This document shows, one piece after another, positions 36,880 through 45,876 of a stretch of DNA of 64,000 nt (position 1 is the first letter of the stretch; every line of letters begins with the position of its first letter). The notes under the pieces were generated by a model, which worked only from the letters and a program-made list of their open reading frames with translations, searched no databases and had not been told where the DNA came from. Source of the DNA: Methanoculleus bourgensis MS2 (GTDB taxonomy: Archaea; Halobacteriota; Methanomicrobia; Methanomicrobiales; Methanoculleaceae); the NCBI RefSeq assembly GCF_000304355.2, contig NC_018227.2, positions 992,001 through 1,056,000 of the forward strand, given 5' to 3'. The position numbers and the translations under genes were made by a program.

Positions 36880-37187
36880 CACGGAGACCTCCTGACCGGG
36901 CGGGTGATGAGGTTCCGGAGCGGCGGCCATCACTTCTTCCTGTTTCAGAAGCAGGTGAACCACGGCCGATAGCGGCGCCGGAGCCGGTTCCTGGTTGAGT
37001 CTCCCTGGTGGTATGGCAGTCCAGGGGCGCTCTCGTTCTCTTCCGGCACCATCCTTGACTCAAAACTATTTTTCCCAGAATTTCCTTTATTTTGGCCTGA
37101 TCGCACAGCAACAATTTTATCCTCCTGGATCTATGGGCGGAGTCGTGTCCCGCCATGCGGGATGCACCAACATTGGTGGTGAGAAGT

Positions 37188-37442
37188 ATGCCGGAAGAAC
37201 GACCGTCAGTTAAGGGTGGACAGGCCTCTGCAGCACAGGCCGCATCTGTTGAAGCGCTGAGCGCATCCGCATTCCAGAAGTTCCTCGGAGGCATGGACTA
37301 CCCCGCCGGGAAGCAGGACATGATCAGCCATGCCCAGAAGAACAAGGCGCCGGACGCGGTGATCCAGGTCCTGGAGATGTTCGAGGACAAGACGTACCAC
37401 TCTGCGGCAGACGTAAGCAAGGAGTTTGGCAGGGTCAAATAA
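37188..37442 (+). CDS. DUF2795 domain protein (small)
   Basis: 84 residues from MPEERPSVKGGQASAAQAASVEAL. The DUF2795 core is visible: FQKFLGGMDYPAGKQDMISHAQKNKAPDAVIQVLEMFEDKTYHSAADVSKEFG. The fold is a small helical bundle, common in archaea and actinobacteria, of unknown function. An upstream ATG at 37155 is less likely. The terminator overlaps the stop codon. Confidence 0.8.
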   Translation: MPEERPSVKGGQASAAQAASVEALSASAFQKFLGGMDYPAGKQDMISHAQKNKAPDAVIQVLEMFEDKTYHSAADVSKEFGRVK

Positions 37443-37455
37443 CCCTGTCTTTTTT
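37430..37455 (+). terminator. Hairpin-plus-T terminator overlapping the DUF2795 stop
   Basis: CAGGGT (37430-37435) pairs with ACCCTG (37442-37447), loop CAAATA, followed by TCTTTTTT. Confidence 0.6.
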
Positions 37456-38223
37456 GTGTCTCAAAATGCTCTCTGCTGACCAGTCTTTGAGAGAAAGTGG
37501 GGGTCACTCTGTGCAGAATGGCTTTATCAGTTCCGCAAGGCGGGCAGTCAACTTCTCTATGAAGAGGCGGCAATTATGTGCGCCGACCGGGCAGGTCTAT
37601 GTGGATGCAGGTGGTCCCTCGTGTCTCCTCGTCTGCTTGCTTATGCCGCGCCGACCACTTCGTTCTTCTCCATCGTAATTGACTGTTCAGGATGGTCTCA
37701 CTCTATCTCACACCGGGAGTAACACGCGGAAACAATTGCAATTATGACCGCCTTCTCTGCAATACCAAAAAGAAATCCTCTCGCTACTCACAGACCATTC
37801 CGCCCCATCTCCGCAACGTAGTAGTCAGGGTATACCCGCACGAAGACCGGGCCTGCGTTTCGGAGGTCTGAATCTTGTGTCCTTCGCTCGATGACAGGAT
37901 TACATTCTGTCGGGGGGTTACAGATAACGATCAGGTATCCCAGTACTTCGCTAATTCTGACAGCTGACATCGAATGATGCGGCCTCACGTGACGCCTCAA
38001 CGTGAGTTCTCAGCGCCCGGAAACTGGATTTCGCGGCTTCGCGGCTTCGCGTGAGGCTCTATCCCCCCGTGCTGAAATCTCACGCGAAGCCGCGAAGAAC
38101 GCGAAGGGAAATCGATGGTTTGCCCTCCTGAGGACGGGCTCAAACATTTTAGCGAAGTACTGTATCCGGGGAGGAGCGACGAAATCAGAACCCTTATCCC
38201 TCCCGCTAGAGATATTAGGCAGT
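37456..38223. other. 768-bp stretch without a supported gene
   Basis: A minus-strand frame at about 37788-37960 reads LGYLIVICNPPTECNPVIE...GPVFVRVYPDYYVAEMGRNGL. It looks protein-like near its end but has no start signal and no recognised family; it may be a gene fragment. GCGAAG-type repeats lie at 38035-38115. Confidence 0.4.
38035..38115. repeat. GCGAAG-type inverted repeats
   Basis: TTCGCGGCTTCGCGGCTTCG faces CACGCGAAGCCGCGAAGAAC across a spacer (CCCCCCGTGCTGAAA). The spacer resembles one inside the 334-bp element at 19.6 kb. No clear CTAG ends, so this is probably an eroded element. Confidence 0.6.
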
Positions 38224-38889
38224 ATGGAGAGACTGTTTCCGATTATAGCCCTCCTCGTGGCCGCGATGCTCGTTGCTGGATGCACAGCAGCACCCCGCTC
38301 GTCGTACAACTACGAAGCAGACCCCACGACCGCGACGCCGCCTGCACTAATCACCGACTACCGTGACCCCCAGCCCCCCGAAGAAGACGACGATTCGCTG
38401 TCCCTCGGGGAGATCGTGACGTTCCGGGACGCGGGCGAGGAGAATGAAATATCTCTGAAGGTTGTCTCATCCACCGACCGCGGCAGTTACGAGCCTGCGG
38501 GGGAGTCTATCAAAATCACTGCGCCTCAGGGATGGCGCTACCTCTTCGTTCATGTTGTGGTCACTCACCGCGGACACCGGGGAGACGGCTACCGGACCAC
38601 TATCTACGCGCCGCTGGCACAACAGTTCAGCCTGGTAGACGATGGCAGAACCTACTATCCAGTGCCCGTCCAGGCGGACCACCTGGTGAATATCGGGGAG
38701 GTTTATCACGGGAATAAGTGGGTGGACCGGAATGGGAAGTATGAGGGATATATGGTGTACAAGGTGCCGGAGTCTGTAGTTGATTCGGATGCGGTCGTCG
38801 TCGCCAATATCGTCGGCCTGAAGAATCTGTATGGGCGCGATTACTACAATTTCAGGCAATATGACAAAAACCCCGCCTGGAGATTATAG
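38224..38889 (+). CDS. Secreted lipoprotein with a DUF4352-like domain
   Basis: 221 residues from MERLFPIIALLVAAMLVAGCTAAPRS, with a clear lipobox VAGC. A linker rich in P, D and E is followed by a beta-sandwich pattern: SLGEIVTFRDAGEENEISLKVV, WRYLFVHVVVTHRG, AQQFSLVDDGRTYYPV and YMVYKVPESVVDSDAVVVANI. This fits the telokin-like DUF4352 family of cell-surface lipoproteins. The in-frame ATG at 38002 lies in repeat sequence and is rejected. Confidence 0.75.
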   Translation: MERLFPIIALLVAAMLVAGCTAAPRSSYNYEADPTTATPPALITDYRDPQPPEEDDDSLSLGEIVTFRDAGEENEISLKVVSSTDRGSYEPAGESIKITAPQGWRYLFVHVVVTHRGHRGDGYRTTIYAPLAQQFSLVDDGRTYYPVPVQADHLVNIGEVYHGNKWVDRNGKYEGYMVYKVPESVVDSDAVVVANIVGLKNLYGRDYYNFRQYDKNPAWRL

Positions 38890-39592
38890 ATGATGGCAGG
38901 TATGGGTATCCTGGCTTAGAGGTCGTCGCAAAACACCTCTTCCAGGAGGGGGTGTCCCCCCATTGGCGCGAACGCAACCATGGGTGCACTTGCGTTCCCG
39001 GGTTGGCTATCGGCGAGGTTCAAACTCTGTTGAACCCCATGTCGGTTCTGGTGAACGCGGAGTATCCCCGGGCAGTGGACCGTGGTGGGCATCGCCCCGG
39101 GGGGGGACCGGGAAGGGAGCGAGCCCCCTCCCCGCAGGCGGCGGTATCGCGAACCCCGATACCCGGTGGAAAGCCGTGTCAGCGATCCAATGCTGGCTAG
39201 TGCTCACTTCTTTGCGAACCCGCGTCAGCAATGACACCGGTGGATTCGGTGGAGGTATCCTTGTGCCCACCTTCCGCAGTAAGACGATCCCGTCCTGGAA
39301 TAATGAACGAGTGGACCGGTTCGCCGTATGGTGCGGGTGCGTGGGCGTGATCGCCAGCCGCACGCGAAGAGCGCGAAGGACTGTCTTCCCTCCCCCGTCA
39401 CCCTTCGCGCTCTTCGCGAACTTCCGCGTGAGACCTCGTCAGCTGGCCTTGGTACTCTGATGTAGCGAGAGGAATGTGAGAAAAATGCCGGGCCAGAACT
39501 CTTACTGCGGAAAGTCGGTTGTGTGGAAGAACACCTGTCTGCTGGAGAAAGACTGAATCTCCTGCTTCTAAATAATTCAGAGAAGAAAGAAT
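38890..39592. other. 703-bp repeat-rich stretch without a gene
   Basis: It holds a GC-rich block (39067-39136) repeated at 42809-42880, and GCGAAG inverted repeats at 39357-39440. Long frames here are repeat-driven and not credible genes. The tRNA-Leu follows at its right end. Confidence 0.5.
39067..39136. repeat. Second repeat family, copy 1 (partner at 42809-42880)
   Basis: It shares CCGGGCAGTGGACCGTGGTG at the left and GCGAGCCCCCTCCCCGCA at the right with the partner copy, in the same orientation, with a diverged G-rich middle. Confidence 0.65.
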
Positions 39593-39676
39593 GCGAGGAG
39601 CCGGATTCGAACCGGCGAACTCCTACGAGACTAGGCCCTGAACCTAGCGCCTTTGACCTGGCTTGGCAACCCTCGC
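39593..39676 (-). tRNA. tRNA-Leu (anticodon CAG)
   Basis: The 84-nt minus-strand gene folds as a class II tRNA. The acceptor is GCGAGGG with UCCUCGC, the T arm is GCCGGTTCGAATCCGGC and there is a long variable arm. The anticodon stem CUAGG-CCUAG encloses UUCAGGG, so the anticodon is CAG. No intron and no encoded CCA. Confidence 0.95.
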
Positions 39677-39713
39677 GCCTAATATCATAGTACCTTCAAC
39701 AAAATAAAGGTGA

Positions 39714-41447
39714 TCACTCCCCGCATTTCCTGGACGAACGGGAGTCGTGGGAGTTGTTCTCCATAGACCGCTTCATCTCCAGTTCACGGAGTTCATGCCG
39801 CTTGATCTTGCCCGAGATCGTCTTTGGGAGCTCTGACACAAACTCGATCGCGCGGGGATACTTGTAGGGCGCCGTCACCCGCTTGACGTGCTTCTGGATA
39901 TCCTTGACCAGTGTCTCAGTGGGCCGGTACCCGGGTTTGAGGACGATGAACGCCTTGACGATCAGCCCCCTGATCACGTCGGGCGACCCGACGACCGCCG
40001 CTTCCTGCACGGCGGAGTGCTCCATGAGCGCGCTCTCCACCTCAAAGGGCCCGATACGGTAGCCGGAGGACTTGATGACGTCGTCATCGCGGCCGATGAA
40101 CCAGAAGTAGCCGTCCTCATCCATGCACGCCTTGTCGCCGGTGTAGTAGAACCCGTTCTGAAAGACCCGCTGATTCTCCTCTTCGTTGTTCAGGTAGCCG
40201 CGGAAGAGCCCGACCGGGCGTGGATCCAGTTTGACCGCGATGCGCCCCTCCTCCCCGATGCCGACCACATTTCCGTCGTCATCGTGGAGTTCGATATGCC
40301 AGCCCGGCGAGGGCCTCCCCATGGAACCGGGTTTACACTTCATGCCCGGGAACGTCCCGATACAGAGCACCGTCTCGGTCTGGCCGTAGCCCTCGTAGAT
40401 CGTCCTGCCGGTCCCCTCCTCCCATGCCCGGATCACCTCGGGGTTGAGCGGTTCGCCGGCGCTGCAGCAGTGCCGGAGGTCGGCAAGATCAAACTTATCG
40501 AGGTCGGCGAGGATCAGCATCCGGTAGATGGTCGGGGGGCAGCAGAACGTCGTGACCCCGTAGCGCTCCAGCAGCGGCAGGATCTCGGTGGCGTGGAACC
40601 GGCCCCTGATATCGTAGACGAAGATGCACGCGCCGACGATCCACTGGCCGAAGAGTTTCCCCCACGCGCTCTTGCCCCAGCCGGTATCCGAGATCGTCAG
40701 GTGGAGATCGTTTCCGTGCAGGTCATGCCACACGCGCCCGGTGACGAGGTGCCCGAGCGGGTAGGAGTGGTCGTGGACCACCATCTTCGGCTCGCCGGTG
40801 GTGCCGGAGGTGAAGAAGATCAGCAGCGGGTCGGTCGATTTGGTCCGGTGCAGCCCCGGGAGGTTCACCAGTTTGTGCGAACAGGGCGCGGGGTAGTCGA
40901 GCTCGACGGGGTAGCTGACCCACCCGTCTCTCGTGCCGTCGATCATGAGCCGGACCCGCAATGTCGGGCACTCGTCCCGGATCTCCTCGACCTTATCCGC
41001 ATGCTCGGCCATGGTGATGATCATCCTGATGTTCGCCGCCTGGATGCGGTACTCCAGGTCTTTGGGCGTCAGCATCGTCGTCGCGGGGCAGTATACGGCG
41101 CCGAGTTTGATGAGGGCGATTGTAAAGATCCACCATTCAGGAGTCCGGGGGAGCATCAGCATGACCCGGTCGCCTTTCTTGATGCCGTATTTTATGCAGA
41201 TGTTGACCGCCTGGTTCGAGAGGCGCATGAGGTCGAAGAAGGTGTATTTCTTCTCGTTTCCCTTCTGGTCGGTCCAGATCATGGCAAGCCGGTTCCGGTC
41301 CTTCTTCGCCCATGCGTCGATCACGTCGAAGCCGAAATTGTAGTATTCAGGGACGTCTATCTTGAAATTCGCGCAGAGGTCTTCGTAGGACATCGGTTTT
41401 TCTTCATCATCCGCCATAACGTGATCAATAAAGGTTTGCGCGCTCAT
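39714..41447 (-). CDS. AMP-forming acyl-CoA synthetase (medium-chain/ACS-like)
   Basis: 577 residues. The AMP-binding motif is LLIFFTSGTTGEPKMVVHD, then GYGQTETVLCIGTFPG, then YTGDKACMDEDGYFWFIGRDDDVIKSSGYRIGPFEVE. The catalytic lysine is in LPKTISGKIKRHELRE. It activates a carboxylic acid to acyl-AMP and then acyl-CoA in the cytoplasm. The length and the TGWGKSAWGKLFG segment suit ACSM-type enzymes more than strict acetyl-CoA synthetase. The exact substrate cannot be read from sequence. Confidence 0.9.
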   Translation of the reverse strand: MSAQTFIDHVMADDEEKPMSYEDLCANFKIDVPEYYNFGFDVIDAWAKKDRNRLAMIWTDQKGNEKKYTFFDLMRLSNQAVNICIKYGIKKGDRVMLMLPRTPEWWIFTIALIKLGAVYCPATTMLTPKDLEYRIQAANIRMIITMAEHADKVEEIRDECPTLRVRLMIDGTRDGWVSYPVELDYPAPCSHKLVNLPGLHRTKSTDPLLIFFTSGTTGEPKMVVHDHSYPLGHLVTGRVWHDLHGNDLHLTISDTGWGKSAWGKLFGQWIVGACIFVYDIRGRFHATEILPLLERYGVTTFCCPPTIYRMLILADLDKFDLADLRHCCSAGEPLNPEVIRAWEEGTGRTIYEGYGQTETVLCIGTFPGMKCKPGSMGRPSPGWHIELHDDDGNVVGIGEEGRIAVKLDPRPVGLFRGYLNNEEENQRVFQNGFYYTGDKACMDEDGYFWFIGRDDDVIKSSGYRIGPFEVESALMEHSAVQEAAVVGSPDVIRGLIVKAFIVLKPGYRPTETLVKDIQKHVKRVTAPYKYPRAIEFVSELPKTISGKIKRHELRELEMKRSMENNSHDSRSSRKCGE

Positions 41448-41518
41448 GATTTAAACTATTCACGAAACTGAAAAACGCTCCGCACCCCAGAGACCCATAA
41501 AGATTATCCATTAGTATT

Positions 41519-42100
41519 ATGGTCCAAAAAATGATACTCATACCGATGGATGAGAAGGGATACGAGTCACTGAAAATTGAGAACATTGTTGCTTCCGGGG
41601 TGATTGCCGACTCGATCGACCTCGAAATAATATCTAATAAAATAAAAAACTGCGAGCTGAATTCGAAGAGGTTCCCCGGGGCGGTCTACCGTATCGAGAA
41701 ACCGAAGATTGCGTCCCTGATTTTCTCCTCCGGGAAAGTGGTGCTCACTGGTATCAGGAGGAAAGAGGATCTCCCTGTTGGTCTTAACATCATCATGGAA
41801 TCGCTCCGGGACGCCGGCATTGAGACCTACGATGTGCCGCAGGTCGCGGTTACGAACATCGTCTGCTCGTATGACATGGGCAGGTACATTAACTTAAACA
41901 AGGTGGTAATCACCCTCAACCTCGAGAACATCGAGTACGAACCCGAGCAGTTTCCGGGACTCGTATACCGTATCGAGGATCCGAAGATTGTTGCCCTCCT
42001 CTTCAGTTCCGGCAAGATTATCCTGACCGGCGGGAAGAACATCGAGGATATCAAGAAGGGGCTCGATTTCCTGGAGCAGCGGCTCGAAACCATTATGTGA
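41519..42100 (+). CDS. TATA-box-binding protein, divergent paralogue
   Basis: 193 residues in the two-repeat TBP saddle. Both halves carry the DNA-kinking Phe pair: RFPGAVYRIEKPKIASLIFSSGK in repeat 1 and QFPGLVYRIEDPKIVALLFSSGK in repeat 2. It has an N-terminal extension (MVQKMILIPMDEKGYESLK) and lacks the acidic C-terminal tail often seen in euryarchaeal TBPs. Repeat 1 is more diverged than repeat 2, and base use is AT-richer than the neighbours. It may be a second TBP for selected promoters. A T-tract at 42117-42123 ends the unit. Confidence 0.88.
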   Translation: MVQKMILIPMDEKGYESLKIENIVASGVIADSIDLEIISNKIKNCELNSKRFPGAVYRIEKPKIASLIFSSGKVVLTGIRRKEDLPVGLNIIMESLRDAGIETYDVPQVAVTNIVCSYDMGRYINLNKVVITLNLENIEYEPEQFPGLVYRIEDPKIVALLFSSGKIILTGGKNIEDIKKGLDFLEQRLETIM

Positions 42101-42135
42101 GTCCGGTTTTCCAGACTTTTTTTGAGGCGGGTCTA

Positions 42136-42314
42136 CTAGTGGACCATTTCACCTTATGTTGCGGGTCCTGATGCGGGGCGAGCGATCGCCACCTCACGCG
42201 AAGACGCGAAGAACGCGAAGGGGACTCTGCCGCCCAGCAACCGAACTTCGCGGCTTCGCGCCCTTCGCGTGAGATGGTATTGCATGGACAATATTAGATG
42301 AAATGCTCCACTAG
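42136..42314. mobile_element. CTAG-type MITE, copy D (179 bp), inverted twin of copy A
   Basis: CTAG ends at 42136 and 42311. Its reverse complement matches 27414-27592 at all positions but one. It is the first of four abutting elements. Confidence 0.88.
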
Positions 42315-42481
42315 TGGAGTATTTCACCTTACCTTGAGGGTGCGTGGGCGTGATCGCCAGCCGCACGCGAAGACGCGAAGAGCGCGAAGGGTTCTGATTG
42401 GCGATACACGGGCATCAAGGCTCCGCGCTCAACGTGAGAGGCGATATTGCACAGGCAATATTAGATAAAATGCTCCACTAG
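42311..42481. mobile_element. CTAG-type MITE, copy E (171 bp)
   Basis: CTAGTGGAGTATTTCACCTTAC at the left and ATTAGATAAAATGCTCCACTAG at the right, with GCGAAG repeats near the left third. It shares a CTAG with copy D and with the next element. Confidence 0.8.
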
Positions 42482-42711
42482 TGCATCGTGTCATCTTATT
42501 TTAGAAACGTTTGTCGCATGTTGGGACGGGCGGCACTCTGGTCTCACGCGGGAGGACGCGAAGTTCGGTATAATGCCCTGCAACGCCCCTTCGCGGCCTT
42601 CGCGTCTTCGCGTGAGACGTCGGTACTCTCGATTACCCCTCACACGGAAGCACGCGGGAGACCGGAAGAGGGATGGGGGAACTCTACATTTAAGATGACA
42701 ACAAGCACTAG
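42478..42711. mobile_element. CTAG-type element, copy F (234 bp), divergent
   Basis: It starts CTAGTGCATCGTGTCATCTT and ends at CTAG 42708-42711, with a GCGAAG-rich core. The core shares GTTCGGTATAAT and TGCAACGCCCCTTCGCGG with the 334-bp element at 19.5 kb. Confidence 0.65.
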
Positions 42712-42958
42712 TAGACCACTTCATCGTATTTTGTGGGTTCTGGTGTGGATCACCAACCGCTCGCGTGAGGCGATGGTGCCCATGAACACGACCTATTCCC
42801 CGGGCGAGCCCGGGCAGTGGACCGTGGTGACTATCACCCTGGGGGTGGGGGCAGGGGAGGGGGCGAGCCCCCTCCCCGCACAAGCCGGACCCGGGGGGCC
42901 TCCCGGTCGCCAACCCGGGGATCTCTTCGTGGAAAATTCAGGTGAAATGCTCCAGTAG
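42708..42958. mobile_element. CTAG-type element, copy G (251 bp), carries the second repeat
   Basis: It starts CTAGTAGACCACTTCATCG and ends AGGTGAAATGCTCCAGTAG. Its middle contains the GC-rich block shared with 39067-39136, so it is probably a composite element. Confidence 0.6.
42809..42880. repeat. Second repeat family, copy 2
   Basis: Partner of 39067-39136, with shared outer parts and a G-rich centre. Embedded in element G. Confidence 0.65.
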
Positions 42959-43146
42959 CGGGGGCTTCCGGCTTTTTTTTCGCGGCTCTCATCTGCTCGC
43001 GAAGGCTGCCGCCCGGTGGTGTTCCTCCAGAGCGTCGTCGGAGCGCTGTGTCTCAAGTGCGGAAGTGCACCACAAAAAGCGTATGAGACTGGACCAGGGC
43101 ACCACCCGGAGTGTCCCGCGTGGAGATCGGTGGTATCACCCTGCCC

Positions 43147-45876
43147 CTACCAGAACCGGTGCGTCCTGACGTAGTTCCTCTCCGCCTTCAGGATCTCGCG
43201 GTAGAAGGCGTCCCCTTCGGTCAGGGTGGCGAGGATCCGGGACGCCGCTTCCGGGCCGACGCCCTTTGCGGCGAGGGCGGTCACCGCCTTCCTGCCGCTT
43301 GAGAGGACGATGTTTGCGTTCCGGAGGAACCTGACCTCGATCGCCCGCTCCTCTTCGGACTTGTTCTTCTTCCTCATCGCCGGGATGAACTGCTCGTCCC
43401 AGGGCTTCAGCGCGGCGATGAGGCGGGCGTTGCAGAGCGGGCACTGCGGCCGGTCAGGGACCCGCTCGATGACGGTCCGGCTCTTCCACTTCCGGCAATG
43501 CATGCAGAAGAGGACGACGTCCTCCTTCTCAAGGCGGCGCATCAGCGTCCCGATCACCGCCTGGTCGATCAGCGGCGGCGGGATCATGTCTCGTGACGAC
43601 GAGAGCCCCTCACTCCCGAGCGGGCTCAACCCGCCGGTGGTGACGGCGATCCGGCCGTCCTGGACCCGGGAGAGGATCTCCTGCGCCGCGTCCACGTCCA
43701 TGTAGTTGCTGAAGAGCTCCCGGTAGGCCTCGTCCGCGATGACGGTATCGTCGAAGAGACCGATGAGCCGGTGGATGCTGAACCGCTCGTAGTCGGCGTC
43801 CGCATCGATGGCGCCGAACTTCTTCGCCACCTGCACCAGTTTCCACTTAAAGAGCGCCGTCCGCTTCAGAGCGAGTTTCAGGACCCCGGGGAGGTGCGCG
43901 GGCTCGAGCCCGGCGATGGTCTCCTGGACCTCAAGCGCCCTGACGTTCTCGGGCAGGCGGAGGAGGAACCGGTAGGCGCCGACCTCGATCCCGACGGTCG
44001 AGCCGTAGCGGGCCGAGAGGAGGACCGAGAGCGCCCGTGCGAGCGCCTCGTTCGCCTTATGCCCGCCGCAGACGTTGCAGACCACCCCCTCGTCAGTGTT
44101 TTCGAGGGTGACCAGACGGTCCGAGGGGACCGGGTAGTTGCCCTGGTCCATCCGGGCAAGCGACCGTTCAGCGTAGGCGATCGCGCCGGGAACGCTTGAA
44201 TACCGGTCGAACGTCCGGGTCCTCCGGAGCGCCCCGACCTCCCGGGCGACGGCGAACGGCACCGGGATCTGCTCCCCCTCCCACGACGGGACCTCACCGT
44301 TCGCCCTGGTGGCCGGTTCGACCGAGATCCTGCCGTCCTCCATCTCGAGCACCTGCCAGAGCTGGCCCTTTGTGATGAAGACCGCGCCGGTGTGCATCCA
44401 CCCGACGACGAACGACTCGTCCAGGGTCCCGACCGTGCGGCGCGAGACGATATCGAAGACCTCCATCTTCCGCTCATCGTGGATCATCGAGAGGTTCTCG
44501 ATGAGGTAGCGCCGCGCCCGCCCGGTCCGGATGATCCGCGACCCGTCGAGCCTGATCAGGCGGTGTTCCGCCATCTGCCTGCAGACGGCGTCAAGCAGCG
44601 GCCCGCACCCGGCAAAGACGCTCGACGCCTCGACGATCTCCCGGACGCGGGAGACCTCGATCTCCCCGTACTCGACCGCGATCGCAGCCACCTGGTTGGC
44701 GAGCACGTCGGCGGCACCGGCTGGCGGGACGATCCGCTCGCACTCGTTCGCCTTTGCCCGGCGGGCGATCACGAACGACTCCAGGAGGTCGTCAAACCCC
44801 GTGGCGAGGACGGTGCCCCGCGAGACGGCGTCGAGGCGGTGGCCGGCCCGGCCGACCCGCTGCACCAGGCGCGAGACCTGCCGGGGGGAGCCGAACTGGA
44901 CGACGTGCTCGATGTGCCCGATATCGATCCCGAGTTCCATCGAGGATGTGGCGATGAGCGTCCGGATATCGCCCGTCCTGAACCGCTCCTCGGCATCGAC
45001 CCTGACGTCCCGGGAGAGTGAACCGTGGTGGACCTCGACGTCGCCGCGGGGAAAGAGCTCGTGCCCGAGGGCTTCGGCGGTCACCCGGGTGTTGACGAAG
45101 ACCAGGGTGGAGCCGGGCGCGTCCAGGCATCTGCCGACGGCCCGTGTCTGGGTTGCGAAGTCTTCCCCGGCAAACCGGACACTGATATCGAGATGGCTTG
45201 CGACCGGCACCTCGGCAAGCGAGAACGGTCTGGTCCCGCAGAGGTACCGGCCGATCTCGTCCGGGTTTCCCACGGTCGCCGAGAGCCCGATCCGCTGGAA
45301 CTCCCCCGCGTAGGCGGCCAGCCGTTCGAGCGCCACCGCGAGCTGGGCTCCCCGTTTGCTGTCTGCGAGTTCGTGGATCTCGTCGACGACGACGTACCTG
45401 ACATTCTTCAAGTGCTCGCGGAGGCGTTTGCCCATGAAGAGCGCCTGCAGGGTCTCGGGCGTCGTGATGAGCAGGTCAGGAGGATTGAGCGACTGTTTCC
45501 TTCGATCGTTCTGCGGGGTGTCCCCGTGCCTGACCCCGACCGAGAGCCCGAGTTCCCGGCACCACCACTCCATCCTTGAGAGGATGTCCCGGTTCAGGGA
45601 CCGGAGGGGCGTGATGTAGAGCGCCTTAAACCCGGGTCCGGCGGTCCCAAGAAGCCGGTCGAAGACCGGAAACATCGCGCTCTCGGTCTTTCCCGTGCCG
45701 GTCGGCGCCACCAGGATCAGGTTTCTCCCCTCAAGGAGCAGCGGGATGGCCTGCTCCTGGGCCTCCGAGAGTTCGACAAACCCCCGTCTCCGGGCGACCT
45801 CCCGCACCTCCGGGTCGAGGAGGTCAGCCGCCGTCTCCGGGGCAGAGCGTGGCAGGGGAGCCGACGTATGTGCCAT
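43147..45876 (-). CDS. Lhr-type ATP-dependent DNA helicase
   Basis: 909 residues, superfamily 2. Motif I is LVAPTGTGKTESA, II is VVDEIHELADSKRG, III is IGLSATVGNP, and V/VI are RTLIATSSMELGIDIGH and RLVQRVGRAGHR. The C-terminal Lhr extension ends in a zinc motif (CMHCRKWKS..CPLCNARL) and a helix-hairpin-helix-like AVTALAAKGVGPEAASRIL. Archaeal Lhr proteins act on branched DNA and RNA:DNA hybrids in repair. The start overlaps the upstream phosphoesterase by 53 bp, so a slightly later start is possible. Confidence 0.92.
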   Translation of the reverse strand: MAHTSAPLPRSAPETAADLLDPEVREVARRRGFVELSEAQEQAIPLLLEGRNLILVAPTGTGKTESAMFPVFDRLLGTAGPGFKALYITPLRSLNRDILSRMEWWCRELGLSVGVRHGDTPQNDRRKQSLNPPDLLITTPETLQALFMGKRLREHLKNVRYVVVDEIHELADSKRGAQLAVALERLAAYAGEFQRIGLSATVGNPDEIGRYLCGTRPFSLAEVPVASHLDISVRFAGEDFATQTRAVGRCLDAPGSTLVFVNTRVTAEALGHELFPRGDVEVHHGSLSRDVRVDAEERFRTGDIRTLIATSSMELGIDIGHIEHVVQFGSPRQVSRLVQRVGRAGHRLDAVSRGTVLATGFDDLLESFVIARRAKANECERIVPPAGAADVLANQVAAIAVEYGEIEVSRVREIVEASSVFAGCGPLLDAVCRQMAEHRLIRLDGSRIIRTGRARRYLIENLSMIHDERKMEVFDIVSRRTVGTLDESFVVGWMHTGAVFITKGQLWQVLEMEDGRISVEPATRANGEVPSWEGEQIPVPFAVAREVGALRRTRTFDRYSSVPGAIAYAERSLARMDQGNYPVPSDRLVTLENTDEGVVCNVCGGHKANEALARALSVLLSARYGSTVGIEVGAYRFLLRLPENVRALEVQETIAGLEPAHLPGVLKLALKRTALFKWKLVQVAKKFGAIDADADYERFSIHRLIGLFDDTVIADEAYRELFSNYMDVDAAQEILSRVQDGRIAVTTGGLSPLGSEGLSSSRDMIPPPLIDQAVIGTLMRRLEKEDVVLFCMHCRKWKSRTVIERVPDRPQCPLCNARLIAALKPWDEQFIPAMRKKNKSEEERAIEVRFLRNANIVLSSGRKAVTALAAKGVGPEAASRILATLTEGDAFYREILKAERNYVRTHRFW

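Noticed and set aside
39888-41471. 527-codon plus-strand ORF
   Set aside because: Antisense shadow of the acyl-CoA synthetase; GC-rich genes routinely give such open frames.
42160-42640. GCGAAG direct repeats resembling a CRISPR array
   Set aside because: Repeat units are 6-10 bp, unevenly spaced and arranged as inverted repeats inside MITEs; there are no uniform spacers and no cas genes.
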